A DNA stretch of 64,000 bases from Flavobacterium zepuense (GCF_007097145.1 NZ_VJVZ01000006.1:124001-188000), one strand, 5' to 3'; positions 10,307 to 19,348 are shown, counted from the first letter of the stretch. The notes: generated from the sequence alone by a model not told the origin. Translations and numbers: made by a program.

Positions 10307-11047
10307 TCACTCCTGATTGGTAAATGTCCACTCTTCATTTGTGCCATCAAGGTCTAAGGTTAAGTCGGTAGGGGTAATCTTTACAATATGCCAAAGTTTA
10401 GTTATACTACCTTTTTTAGTAATCAAAGCTTTGTTATTTTCGGCAAAGCTCCAGGTGCCATTTTCTATCGTTCCGCTATTATCGCTTATATATTTACCGT
10501 TTGCATTTAAGTTTAAATAATTGCCTGCAAGCTGCTCTGCAAGAGCTTCTTTTTGTGTTTGAGATAAATTTTCAGGTGCTGATTTACCTGTAAGATACCA
10601 CTTCTGGCTTAGTTGTGCTTTGGTGGCGGTTACATAGCTTGCTTTCCTGATTGCTGTGGCCGGATCTTTTGCGGCTTCGCTACCCGCGCGGGCAAAAATC
10701 AGCTTCATGCTTTTTAATTGTATGGTAAGCATATCTTTAGAAAAATCGAGTATCTCTATAAAGTATTTCTTATCCATATCGGTAGTAAGGTCAACTATTT
10801 TACCGTTAAGTTTCCAGTTGCCTTTTTCGGCCATGCCTAAGGCAGTACCTGTATAGGTATTGTCAGGATTAAAATTATAGGCCATACCGTTAAGGAAGCT
10901 TTCGGCCGCGCTTTTTTTGGTTGCAGTTACGCCCTCATCGGTTTTAATAGCAATGAATTGCCATTCGCCAATAATATCATTAGCAGTCTGGGCAAATGTA
11001 GAGGCAGAAATAAAGAACAATAACAGTGCAGGTAGGATTTTTTTCAT
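10307..11047 (-). CDS. Exported protein with two lipocalin-like domains
   Basis: 246 residues with a clear signal peptide (MKKILPALLLFFISASTFAQ). The mature part appears to be an internal duplication. About 24-120 contains DIIGEWQFIAI, YNFNPDNTYTG and GNWKLNG; about 140-246 contains LSQKWYLTGK, LNLNANGKYISD and GTWSFAENNKALI. The G-x-W plus N..Y motifs are those of the lipocalin-like families common in Bacteroidota. It probably binds a small ligand or is structural in the envelope; the function is unknown. Convergent with the M1 peptidase gene. Confidence 0.75.
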   Translation of the reverse strand: MKKILPALLLFFISASTFAQTANDIIGEWQFIAIKTDEGVTATKKSAAESFLNGMAYNFNPDNTYTGTALGMAEKGNWKLNGKIVDLTTDMDKKYFIEILDFSKDMLTIQLKSMKLIFARAGSEAAKDPATAIRKASYVTATKAQLSQKWYLTGKSAPENLSQTQKEALAEQLAGNYLNLNANGKYISDNSGTIENGTWSFAENNKALITKKGSITKLWHIVKITPTDLTLDLDGTNEEWTFTNQE

Positions 11048-11125
11048 GGCTTAGGATTGATTGAAAAGTAAATTTAATAAATATTTTCATTCAACAATAA
11101 GCGGGCTATAATCGGAGTGCTAAAT

Positions 11126-11275
11126 TTAAAACCCTATTTTAATGCTTTTTAGTAATGTTTTAATAGGTCTGTACCGCTTTACTGCTAAATATTTTTCGGC
11201 GAAAGCAGCAGGGATACAGGTAGCCAGAATGCAAACAAATAAAATATTTTTATAACAGGTTTTAGTAGGTAACAT
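11126..11275 (-). CDS. Possible 49-residue exported small protein
   Basis: A short ATG frame begins MLPTKTCYKNILFVCILATC and has a hydrophobic core followed by an A-F-A site and a basic tail (KYLAVKRYRPIKTLLKSIK). It therefore looks like a signal peptide plus a short cationic peptide. It starts 27 bases beyond the TAA that closes the readthrough frame of the TlpA-like gene and has the same orientation. No family is recognised. It could equally be a chance ORF or a decayed gene end. Confidence 0.3.
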   Translation of the reverse strand: MLPTKTCYKNILFVCILATCIPAAFAEKYLAVKRYRPIKTLLKSIKIGF

Positions 11276-11302
11276 AAAACAATAAAAGGCAAATTCGGTG
11301 CC

Positions 11303-12508
11303 TTACTCTTCTTTAAGCATAGTATCAATAAGAGTTTCAACATGGTTCAGGTCTCCGCTAAAACCGGGTTCTGAATACTATACAACGCCTTCTCTATCTA
11401 TAAGATAAAGGGTGGGAAAGCCGCCTACCTTATAAGCATCAGCTACAGATTCTTCGATAGCGGCCAAGGTGTAACCTACTTTATAGCGGTTGCTAAAGCC
11501 CGTAACTTTTTTAAGGTCTTCAGTATGTGTTTCAAACGGGTTAATACCTATAACCACAACGGCATCTTTATATTTTTGCTGTAGTGCCGTAAGATATGGC
11601 GATGCACTGGCACATGGAGCAAAGGCAGCGTACCAAAAATCAAGCAGTACTATTTTGCCCTTATAATCGCTAAGCTGTGTTTGCAAGCCGGTACTATAAA
11701 GTTGGGCCGTGAATTGAGGAGCAGGCGTTCCCTGTATAAGGCCTGTAAGCTCTTCTTTAGGAAATTCAAAATCTTTAATCGAATATTTTGATGCATAATC
11801 TTTTAGGTTGCTGTTAAGTGTATTTTGGTTTACCGTGTTAAACTTTATATTAGATAAATTCCACTCGTTATATTGGTGCTGGTCCAGCAACTGGCAAAAA
11901 AAAGTAATCTTTTCAATGGTACTGGTTTTGTGATTTATATACACAGCAATATTTTTATTGGACATATCATCTTCATCAGGAAAATTAACCGTAACCCTAA
12001 CCATTTTTTTCGCACCTGTTTTTACCTCTTCAATAGTATATCTGTTGTTGTTGTCATCAAGATATTCCAGCAACCGCTCTGGCTTTAAGAAAAAGGTATT
12101 TTTAAGTACACCCTGTGTTGCCGCAGTAATAGGTCCGGTTTCATCTTTAAGTGGTTCAAATTTTGTAAGTTCCTTTTTATTAGGCTCTATGACATAAAGA
12201 TATTCAAGATCATAATATAAACTGTGACTGCTTATCTCGGTATCGGCGTCAAAATCCATCCAAATCCTGCCACCACCAAAAATAGTGTCTTTTGCATCCC
12301 GTATTAATTTGCAATGCCCGTTAACAGTAGTGGTATCAGTATCTTCACTATCAAAATATTTTATCTTGTAATGTACATCGTAGCTTATAGAGGTAGCCTT
12401 ATTATAGTTGTTTACCACATTTTTTACAAAAGCCCTGTCGGCTTTTTGTGCGTGTAGTGTACACGTAAAAAATGCCACGATTAAACCTAAATGTAATTTT
12501 GATATCAT
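11303..12508 (-). pseudogene. TlpA-like thioredoxin-fold protein interrupted by an in-frame TAG
   Basis: Translation from ATG at 12508 gives 376 residues to a TAG at 11378-11380. The same frame then continues with YSEPGFSGDLNHVETL and ends at TAA (11303-11305), so the intact protein would have about 401 residues. Residues 1-20 are a signal peptide. About 25-225 resembles a lipoprotein-carrier-like sheet domain and 260-376 is a TlpA/thioredoxin domain (FTAQL, LSDYKGKIVLLDFW, GGFPTLYLID with the cis-Pro). The usual WCxxC motif reads FAPC: F296 (codon at 11621-11623) replaces the first Cys and C299 is kept. The stop removes the last part of the fold. It is either a decaying gene or a non-redox protein made partly by readthrough. 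Confidence 0.75.
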
Positions 12509-12527
12509 AGGGTATGTCTGAATATTT

Positions 12528-12535
12528 CAAATATA
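12528..12535 (-). promoter_or_regulatory. -7 promoter element for the TlpA-like gene
   Basis: On the minus strand this reads TATATTTG (TAnnTTTG), 19 bases upstream of the ATG. Its retention suggests the gene is still, or was recently, expressed. Confidence 0.45.
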
Positions 12536-12606
12536 ATAAATTAATTTTGTGGTTGTAACGCAATAAAAATGATGGCTAAACCATCCTCTTATTTCTAATA
12601 CCTGAA

Positions 12607-13953
12607 TTAAAAGCCAAAGCGGAAACCCAAATAAGCATCAGCCTGGTTAGTATCTTTTATAGCTGCGGAGAGGATGGAACCCGATCCCATAAAAAAGCCT
12701 CCAACCCTAAACCCTATACCGGCAGTAAAATCGGACACTTCGTTAAATGAAAGGGGCACATAAACTTCCCACCAGCTTGCAGAATAGCGGGGTGTAACGG
12801 TAAACAGATTTTGCATGGCAATTTGATCGTTACCTGCATCTTCTTTAAGTTTTTGTTGTAAATAGGCCGTAGCATACCAGTTGGCATACAGTTTAACATC
12901 GGCATAAGCGGCAAGATAGGAAGGTAACTTAACTTTAAAATCCCTGTTACTTTGCTGTAACGTAACAAAACCGCTTTGCAGTAAGATATCTTCAATTTCT
13001 TCAATATTATCTACATCCTCAAACTGGTTAAGGTCCAGGTAATCGCCGTTAGGAACATTTAAACTGTAATTGTTAGATACATTATTATCATCCTTAAATG
13101 TCATACTGCCAAGGTTTTTAACCGAAAGCCCTCCATTTAAAAGGTAGCCATTTTCGTTAAGCGGATCTTTCCATTGGTAGTTTACACCAATATCGGTAGA
13201 GAAACCATTTAAGCCCCCGGCAAAAAACTCGTTAAAATTGTCGCTATCTGTAAAACCATTGGCTAATGACCCGGAATAAGCAAAATTAAGTGCGGCGCTG
13301 GCATCTGTTAAATCAACATCACCTGCAAGATTTCGAACTGTTCCATTAAAATCATTAGCGCTCATATTAGCGAACGATCCCGGAAAGAGCAGGTTAAAAG
13401 TAGCACCTGCTGAAAATTTATGTGTTTCATCTTCATACAATTCACGAGCTACTGAAAAACCAATCTCGCCCCACGTCGTACCGGCTGCCCTTTGGTTATA
13501 ATTTGCATTAATTTGCTCTGTACCGGCAATCAGGCCTATTCCCGAAAAGGTTACTGCACTACCTAAATTAACATTCAGGTCAACAATATTAGCTTTTACA
13601 TTAGCAGCAGATGTTATGGCAAAAGCCCATTTATCCATTTTAAAAGCAAAAGAGGGGCCAATTATTTTTACATCGGCACGAAGGTTAACTGGTTCGCTTC
13701 CGGAAAATAATTCGTCTTCAAAATCGGTATTGCCGCCCACAAGGTCACCAAAGGTAACTTTGTTGTTGGCTACCCCTGCGCTAATATTAAGCACGTTAAC
13801 CTCATACTTGTTTTTAAGGTTGGTAAGTTCGGCGGGGTTTAAGTTGGCATTTACAATACCGGTTCTTTTAGAGGTGCTTATGCCGGAAAAGTGTTCCTGC
13901 GCAAACGCACACGTACCCAAAAGGATGCATGCCGCAATAAATGGCTTTTTCAT
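12607..13953 (-). CDS. DUF5723-type outer-membrane beta-barrel-like protein
   Basis: 448 residues with a signal peptide (MKKPFIAACILLGTCAFAQ). The sequence then opens GISTSKRTGIVNANLNPAEL, typical of the flavobacterial DUF5723 group. The body alternates hydrophobic and polar residues in strand-sized blocks and ends DAYLGFRFGF with a terminal Phe, as in many outer-membrane barrels. The role is unknown, with a porin-like or PorV-like barrel as the best guess from architecture. The gene stands alone, 98 bases upstream of the TlpA-like gene in the same direction. Confidence 0.75.
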   Translation of the reverse strand: MKKPFIAACILLGTCAFAQEHFSGISTSKRTGIVNANLNPAELTNLKNKYEVNVLNISAGVANNKVTFGDLVGGNTDFEDELFSGSEPVNLRADVKIIGPSFAFKMDKWAFAITSAANVKANIVDLNVNLGSAVTFSGIGLIAGTEQINANYNQRAAGTTWGEIGFSVARELYEDETHKFSAGATFNLLFPGSFANMSANDFNGTVRNLAGDVDLTDASAALNFAYSGSLANGFTDSDNFNEFFAGGLNGFSTDIGVNYQWKDPLNENGYLLNGGLSVKNLGSMTFKDDNNVSNNYSLNVPNGDYLDLNQFEDVDNIEEIEDILLQSGFVTLQQSNRDFKVKLPSYLAAYADVKLYANWYATAYLQQKLKEDAGNDQIAMQNLFTVTPRYSASWWEVYVPLSFNEVSDFTAGIGFRVGGFFMGSGSILSAAIKDTNQADAYLGFRFGF

Positions 13954-14037
13954 AGTATAGGTTAATTGTTGTAATCTAAATTAACAATTTAACCGTAATC
14001 AACCTATCAAAATCATAATATTTTAAGAGAATTTAAA

Positions 14038-14727
14038 CTAAACTGATTTCCAGACAGAATCATCCGGTACCGGAGCGGTAATATTTATAACCACTTTACT
14101 TACAGGGTGTGTAAACACAAGCTTGCGTGCATGTAGGCTAATGCCGCCATCAGGATTGCTACGCTCGGCACCATATTTAAGGTCGCCTTTAATGGGAGAA
14201 CCTATGGCAGAAAGTTGCGCCCGTATTTGATGGTGCCGCCCGGTGTGAAGATCAATTTCCAATGCTGTATAATTATCAAGCTGTTTAATTATCTTGTAAT
14301 CAAGGCTTGCCACTTTGCTCTCGGGCACTTCTTTTATATGTGCTTTAGATGTATTGGTCTTTTCGTTGCGCTTAAGATAATGCGTTAATGTATCGGAATC
14401 CTTCTCCGGACGCTTTTTAACCAGTGCCCAGTATGTTTTTTGAGTTTCACGGTTTTTAAAAAGCTCGTTCATGCGCGTAAGCGCCTTGCTGGTTCGGGCA
14501 AAAGCCACGATACCTGTGGTGGGCCTGTCCAGCCTGTGTACCACGCCTAAAAACACTTCGCCGGGCTTATTGTACTTATCCTTTATGTATTCTTTTACAA
14601 CGTCGCTAAGTGGCTTATCTCCGGTTTTATCACCCTGTACAATATCGCCCACGCGTTTATTAACCACGACGATGTGGTTGTCTTCGTAGAGAATTTGTAG
14701 GTTTTCTTTAGTGGATAGTACTTTCAG
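14038..14727 (-). CDS. RluA family pseudouridine synthase, probable CTG start
   Basis: Converts specific uridines in rRNA or tRNA to pseudouridine. The catalytic motif is GVVHRLDRPTTGIVAF (the Asp of HRLDR), followed by LHTGRHHQIRAQL and GDLKYGA. An in-frame GTG start (14667) would cut into the conserved N-terminal strand. The frame continues upstream as KVLSTKENLQILYEDNHIVV, which is how family members normally begin, with no ATG before a TAA seven codons further up. CTG at 14725-14727 takes the place of the expected Met, giving 229 residues. ATT or ATC just upstream are alternatives. Target RNA unknown. It lies downstream of panB in the same direction. Confidence 0.85.
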   Translation of the reverse strand: MKVLSTKENLQILYEDNHIVVVNKRVGDIVQGDKTGDKPLSDVVKEYIKDKYNKPGEVFLGVVHRLDRPTTGIVAFARTSKALTRMNELFKNRETQKTYWALVKKRPEKDSDTLTHYLKRNEKTNTSKAHIKEVPESKVASLDYKIIKQLDNYTALEIDLHTGRHHQIRAQLSAIGSPIKGDLKYGAERSNPDGGISLHARKLVFTHPVSKVVINITAPVPDDSVWKSV

Positions 14728-14780
14728 GATAATTAGACTTTTGGATGGTTAGAATTTCGAAAGTAGATGATAATTACATT

Positions 14781-14812
14781 GCCGCGGTCGTTCCTCTCTC
14801 GCAATGACAGAG
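14781..14812. repeat. GTCATTGCGAG-type short intergenic element
   Basis: On the minus strand it reads CTGTCATTGCGAGAGAGGAA followed by CGACCGCGGC. This is a dispersed non-coding element of a type seen between genes in many Bacteroidota. It lies in the 132-base gap between panB and the RluA-like gene. Confidence 0.45.
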
Positions 14813-14859
14813 TGGGAGAAATAGTGTGGCATTCTGATATCTAAAATTTTAATCCTAAA

Positions 14860-15678
14860 TTAGTATTGTTCATTACTATTAGGGAAATCAGCAGATTTTA
14901 CATCTGTAACATACTGCCCTATAGCAGTTGTCATGCCTTCAAAAAGATTCATATAACGGCGCAAAAAACGTGGACTAAACTCATTATTCATGCCCAGCAT
15001 ATCGTGTATTACAAGTACCTGGCCATCTACTCCGCCACCTGCGCCGATACCAATGATGGGAATAGAAACGCTTTCGGCAACACGTTTGGCAAGATCTGCA
15101 GGGATTTTTTCAAGCACAATTCCAAAACAACCTATTTTTTCAAGCAGTTTGGCATCTTCCATTAGTTTTTCTGCTTCTTCATCTTCCTTAGCACGAACGG
15201 TATAGCTTCCAAACTTATATATGCTCTGCGGCGTAAGCCCAAGATGTCCCATAACAGGTATGCCGGCATGCAGTATCCTTTTTATCGATTCTTTAATTTC
15301 GCTGCCGCCTTCAAGCTTTAAAGCATGTGCGCCACTTTCCTTCATTATTCGGATAGCCGATCGCAACGCTTCTTTAGGGTCTGATTGATAGCTGCCAAAA
15401 GGTAAATCTACCACAACAAGGGAGCGGCTTATAGCGCGCACTACCGATGAAGCGTGGTATATCATTTGGTCCAGTGTTATGGGTAACGTAGTTTCATGGC
15501 CGGCCATTACATTAGAAGCCGAATCGCCCACCAAAATTACATCTACACCGGCCGTATCTACAATTTTAGCCATTGTATAATCATAAGCCGTTAGCATAGA
15601 GATCTTTTCGCCATGGGCTTTCATCTCTATGAGTGATTTTGTGGTTATCCTCTTGTAATCTTTTTTTGCAACAGACAT
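14860..15678 (-). CDS. panB: 3-methyl-2-oxobutanoate hydroxymethyltransferase
   Basis: First committed step of pantothenate (coenzyme A) synthesis, transferring a hydroxymethyl group from methylene-tetrahydrofolate to 2-oxoisovalerate; cytoplasmic. 272 residues, normal for PanB. Family motifs are visible in order: [32 protein letters not shown] (metal-binding Asp), [26 protein letters not shown] and [18 protein letters not shown]. No other pan genes are adjacent; the downstream neighbour is the RluA-like gene. Confidence 0.97.
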   Translation of the reverse strand: MSVAKKDYKRITTKSLIEMKAHGEKISMLTAYDYTMAKIVDTAGVDVILVGDSASNVMAGHETTLPITLDQMIYHASSVVRAISRSLVVVDLPFGSYQSDPKEALRSAIRIMKESGAHALKLEGGSEIKESIKRILHAGIPVMGHLGLTPQSIYKFGSYTVRAKEDEEAEKLMEDAKLLEKIGCFGIVLEKIPADLAKRVAESVSIPIIGIGAGGGVDGQVLVIHDMLGMNNEFSPRFLRRYMNLFEGMTTAIGQYVTDVKSADFPNSNEQY

Positions 15679-15808
15679 AATTTATGAAATTTTAAGAGGG
15701 TAAATGTAGTAAATTGCGATAAGATACGGCTAACGGTTGCGATTTTATTAAGATTTGATGCAACAAAAATAATTAAGCCGCCCCAGCAATAACCTAATAC
15801 CAACTACT

Positions 15809-16243
15809 ATGAAAAAAGCAGCCCTTTTGCTATTAATATTAGGCGTGCAAAGCATTTGCGCCCAGGAAAGTGAAGTTAAAAAATCGATACAAACCTTTTT
15901 TGAAGCCCTGCAAACGCGCGACACCACAAAAATGCAGTCGGTTTGCTACAAGCATTTAATTTTAGAATCGATAGAAGAGCACAGGGGGCAGGGCAGGCTC
16001 GATTTTGAGGCTGCTTCCGAGTTTTACAGGCAAATAGCACGTATTCCTGAAGATAAGGCTATCGAGGAGCGACTGCTTAGTTACAAGATACAAATTGACG
16101 GTACGCTTGCCCACGTTTGGGCGCCGTATGAATTTTATATCGACGGGAAACTAAGCCACAGTGGTGTAAATTCTTTTCAGTTATTTTATGACGAAGGCAT
16201 CTGGAAAATTGTGTATATAATAGATACAAGGAGGAAGAAGTAG
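15809..16243 (+). CDS. Exported NTF2-like (SnoaL-fold) protein
   Basis: 144 residues with a signal peptide (MKKAALLLLILGVQSICAQ). The mature part looks like a nuclear-transport-factor-2 fold: IQTFFEALQTRDTTKMQSVC at the start, then AHVWAPYEFYIDGKLSHSGV and SFQLFYDEGIWKIVYIID, the terminal strands of that fold. Families of this type include binding proteins and isomerase-like enzymes, and no catalytic residues can be assigned here. A monocistronic gene between panB (divergent) and the serine dehydratase gene (convergent). Confidence 0.75.
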   Translation: MKKAALLLLILGVQSICAQESEVKKSIQTFFEALQTRDTTKMQSVCYKHLILESIEEHRGQGRLDFEAASEFYRQIARIPEDKAIEERLLSYKIQIDGTLAHVWAPYEFYIDGKLSHSGVNSFQLFYDEGIWKIVYIIDTRRKK

Positions 16244-16254
16244 GTTTTAGTCAT

Positions 16255-16376
16255 CAGTCGCAGTCGCGGTTCACAAATTCAGTTTGTCATCCTGAGCGGA
16301 GTGCAACGTGGGCGAAGGATCTTAATATACAGATGCACATGACAAAGGTACGTACTGAAAACTGCGACTGCGACTG
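16255..16376. repeat. MITE/REP-like element with 17-bp inverted termini around a GTCATCCTGAG core
   Basis: The left arm CAGTCGCAGTCGCGGTT (16255-16271) and right arm AACTGCGACTGCGACTG (16360-16376) are inverted repeats matching at 16 of 17 positions. Between them sits a GTCATCCTGAGCGGAGTG...GCGAAGGATCTT element (16286-16323) related to that at 4901. The whole element fills the gap between two convergent genes and has no coding capacity. Confidence 0.6.
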
Positions 16377-16386
16377 AAAGCTGAGA

Positions 16387-17811
16387 TTAACAATCAGCGT
16401 TGTTAACTGTTACAGCAAGTCCACCTTCAGATGTTTCCTTGTATTTGTTATTCATGTCTTTAGCAGTTTGCCACATGGTATTAACTACTTTATCTAAAGG
16501 CACTTTTGCATTACGCGGATCAGTTTCCATAGCTAATTCAGCGGCGTTAATGGCTTTAATAGCACCCATAGTATTGCGTTCAATACAAGGTATCTGCACA
16601 AGTCCGCCAATAGGGTCGCACGTCATACCCAAGTGATGCTCCATAGCAATTTCGGCAGCCATAAGGCATTGTTCCGGCGTGCCGCCCATAACTTCACACA
16701 AGGCAGCAGCAGCCATTGCAGATGACACACCTATTTCGGCTTGGCAACCACCCATCGCAGCCGATATGGTAGCACCTTTCTTAAATATACTGCCCACCTC
16801 GCCGGCAACCATTAAAAACTGTTTTATATGGTGTTCATCGGCATCGTGGTTCTCGATTACCAAGTAGTACATTAAAACGGCAGGAATAACACCGGCACTA
16901 CCATTAGTAGGGGCAGTAACTACACGGCCTAAGGCAGCATTAACCTCATTTACCGCAAGGGCAAAACAGCTAACCCATTTTAAAATCTGCCTGAATTTTA
17001 CCTCGGTATTGCGAATAACCTCCAGCCATTCCTGCGGGTTGTTATACGGCATTTCGCCTATAAGGTTTTTATGCATATCAAACGCACGGCGACGCACATT
17101 TAGCCCGCCGGGAAGGATACCCTCGGTATGGGCGCCGGTAAACATACACTCCAGCATGGTATTCCAAACGCGCATTAATTCGTGGTCTATCTCAGCTTCG
17201 GTACGGATTGATTTTTCATTCTCATACACCACCTCCGATATGCTTTTACCCAGCGTTTGGCAATATTTTAAAAGTTCGTCCGCCTTATCTATAGGGTAGG
17301 GAAACGACTTCTTTAATTCTTCTTTTTCTTTTGCCACAATACGCTCTTCCTTAACAACAAAGCCACCACCAATTGAATAAAAAGTAGAAGTATATTCACC
17401 CTCATTTGTATAGGCTGTAAACGTAAACCCGTTAGCGTGAAAAGGGAGGAAATTCTTGTTGAAAATAATATCGGTAAAAAATATAAAGTTAATTTCTCTT
17501 TCGTTACCTAAGTTAAGTTTATTTCTCAGGTTGATATCATCTATAATGTCCGAAATACTGTCGATAGGCACATACTCCGGGTCGGCACCACTAAGGCCCA
17601 GCATCACGGCAAGATCGGTAGCGTGGCCTTTTCCGGTAAGGGAAAGCGACCCGTAAAGATCTACCCTAACACGATTTACCGCTTCAAAAATACCTTCTTC
17701 GCGAAGTTCTTTTAAAAAGCGTTCGGCACCACGCCATGGGCCAAGGGTATGGGAGCTTGATGGGCCAACGCCTATCTTAAGCATATCAAAAACAGAGATA
17801 CATTCGGTCAT
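16387..17811 (-). CDS. sdaA: L-serine ammonia-lyase (iron-sulfur type, single chain)
   Basis: Deaminates L-serine to pyruvate and ammonia in the cytoplasm using a [4Fe-4S] cluster. 474 residues with fused beta and alpha domains in one chain. Motifs: GVGPSSSHTLGPWRGAERF at the N-terminus, then ILPGGLNVRRR, GSAGVIPAVLMYYL, and the three probable cluster cysteines in MGGCQAEIG, MTCDPIGGL and IPCIERN. The start at ATG 17811 is supported by a -7 element just upstream. It stands alone. Confidence 0.95.
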   Translation of the reverse strand: MTECISVFDMLKIGVGPSSSHTLGPWRGAERFLKELREEGIFEAVNRVRVDLYGSLSLTGKGHATDLAVMLGLSGADPEYVPIDSISDIIDDINLRNKLNLGNEREINFIFFTDIIFNKNFLPFHANGFTFTAYTNEGEYTSTFYSIGGGFVVKEERIVAKEKEELKKSFPYPIDKADELLKYCQTLGKSISEVVYENEKSIRTEAEIDHELMRVWNTMLECMFTGAHTEGILPGGLNVRRRAFDMHKNLIGEMPYNNPQEWLEVIRNTEVKFRQILKWVSCFALAVNEVNAALGRVVTAPTNGSAGVIPAVLMYYLVIENHDADEHHIKQFLMVAGEVGSIFKKGATISAAMGGCQAEIGVSSAMAAAALCEVMGGTPEQCLMAAEIAMEHHLGMTCDPIGGLVQIPCIERNTMGAIKAINAAELAMETDPRNAKVPLDKVVNTMWQTAKDMNNKYKETSEGGLAVTVNNADC

Positions 17812-17832
17812 AGCAACTGGGGCAATTTATTG

Positions 17833-17860
17833 CAAAGATAGTTTATTTGATGCCCGCAAA
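17833..17860 (-). promoter_or_regulatory. Candidate full promoter of the serine dehydratase gene
   Basis: On the minus strand a TTTG (17860-17857) is followed after 16 bases by TATCTTTG (17840-17833, TAnnTTTG). The -7 element ends 21 bases before the start codon. This is the most complete -33/-7 pair I found in the window, though the spacer is a little short. Confidence 0.5.
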
Positions 17861-17944
17861 AGTAAATAAATTACCATTACTATAACGATATCGAAAGAAA
17901 TTTATTGATTTGGTAATTTTTAGGTGAGTTTGTGGTTTATGTCT

Positions 17945-19111
17945 TTAGTCAACGAGTTGGATTTTAATTGGAGCTACGATTGGGTCGTATGAACATATTC
18001 CCGGGACATAGTAATCAAAATCCTTAATAAATACCGAAGAATTTTTAGAGTATTTTATAATTTTGTCCGATATTATATCAGTAATCGTATCGCCTTTTAT
18101 CCTATATTCTTTATTATCTGGAAGAACAATTGTGAACGATCTTAAATAAACCAGATTGAAAGGCGAAAATTGCACTCCTGCTTTTACACTTATTTTGGCA
18201 TCTTTGAATTCAGACTTAGCCATCTCAACTATGCATTTTTCACATCCCCGCCCATTTATCAACGCCTTGTATGGCTTTATGTTTTCAATAAAATATAGAT
18301 CTTGATATTTTACTATAGAATCTGATTGAGTGATAACTTCATAATCTACAACTACACGGTTTTCTTTTATCTTTGATACGTTAAATCTATAATCGTCTTT
18401 ACCACCGGCTTTTACTAATCCGGGAGCAGATACTTTAAATGATTTAGAACCTGGTACAGTAATTATTAAATTATTTTCTATACCCCGGTATAAAGTATTG
18501 TAGCCCTTAATGTAAGCTACTGGCGATGGTTGATTATCTATTAAAGGCTTTATGTTGCTCTTTAACAACTTATCAACCACTTCTTTTCTATACCTTAAAT
18601 TAGTCTTTGAATGAACAATGAGACTATCAAGCTCATGCAGTTGCATATTTGTAAGTATAGGTTGTTTTCTAAATGTATCTGTGGCAACCTGTATAAAATA
18701 ATCGCCTACCATTATAGCATCCCGGTGTCCTTCTGCACCTCGTTCAGGTATGTAATATATTGCTTGTGTACGCACAATTTCATCATCATTTAAATGCGAT
18801 TTTATAATACTGAATATACTGTCCCGACTTGCAATAGCCAAACAACTAAACGCATAACAGCGTACTTTACTGTCAGGATGATTGGTAAGCTCTATAAGTT
18901 CCTGTGGCGTTGCGGTATTGTACAGGTCTTTAAAATAGCTATAGCTCGTTACTGGGGCTTCATTTTCAATAGTATGGAGTGATAGGAATGGAAATTTCTT
19001 TATTTCCCTTACAACTTTTAAAGTTTCCTTAGAAATCTTACTACGATAGTATGTGCCCTGGCTAAATGAGAGCAGGGGGAGTAGTAATAGTATGAGCCTA
19101 AGTAGTTTCAT
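17945..19111 (-). CDS. Exported HEAT-repeat protein with a GldM-C-like C-terminal part
   Basis: 388 residues starting at ATG 19111, chosen because MKLLRLILLLLPLLSFSQG is a clear signal peptide; an upstream in-frame start (19150) would add 13 residues ahead of it. Residues about 55-125 contain HEAT-like helices (ELIELTNHPDSKVRCYAFSCL and a second copy ending TQAIYYIPERG). From about 195 the sequence (VAYIKGYNTLYRGIENNLII, then APGLVKAGG) resembles C-terminal domains of the gliding and secretion protein GldM. This assignment is by pattern only. No gld genes are adjacent. Function unknown. Confidence 0.65.
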   Translation of the reverse strand: MKLLRLILLLLPLLSFSQGTYYRSKISKETLKVVREIKKFPFLSLHTIENEAPVTSYSYFKDLYNTATPQELIELTNHPDSKVRCYAFSCLAIASRDSIFSIIKSHLNDDEIVRTQAIYYIPERGAEGHRDAIMVGDYFIQVATDTFRKQPILTNMQLHELDSLIVHSKTNLRYRKEVVDKLLKSNIKPLIDNQPSPVAYIKGYNTLYRGIENNLIITVPGSKSFKVSAPGLVKAGGKDDYRFNVSKIKENRVVVDYEVITQSDSIVKYQDLYFIENIKPYKALINGRGCEKCIVEMAKSEFKDAKISVKAGVQFSPFNLVYLRSFTIVLPDNKEYRIKGDTITDIISDKIIKYSKNSSVFIKDFDYYVPGICSYDPIVAPIKIQLVD

Positions 19112-19265
19112 GTGCGCGAAAATATATTTGTACCTTATAACCAAACACAATAATAAGTATAATATTGTTAAAAATTTATATCCTTCACAGATTGATCATT
19201 AGCATAATCAAATCTGTTTTTTAATTACCATTGCTTCTAAATAATCCAAAATGCAGTATATATAT

Positions 19266-19273
19266 TATTTTTG
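19266..19273 (+). promoter_or_regulatory. -7 promoter element upstream of acs
   Basis: TATTTTTG matches TAnnTTTG, 75 bases before the acs start codon, leaving a leader of roughly 65 bases. No clear -33 box is seen. Confidence 0.4.
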
Positions 19274-19348
19274 CAAAAATATATAGGAAATAAAATTAAA
19301 CCTTAATATATTTACATAGTCTTTAAAAACAAACCAAAACTAACGCAA

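Noticed and set aside
14038..14667. GTG start for the RluA-like protein
   Set aside because: It removes a conserved N-terminal strand that is encoded in frame directly upstream.
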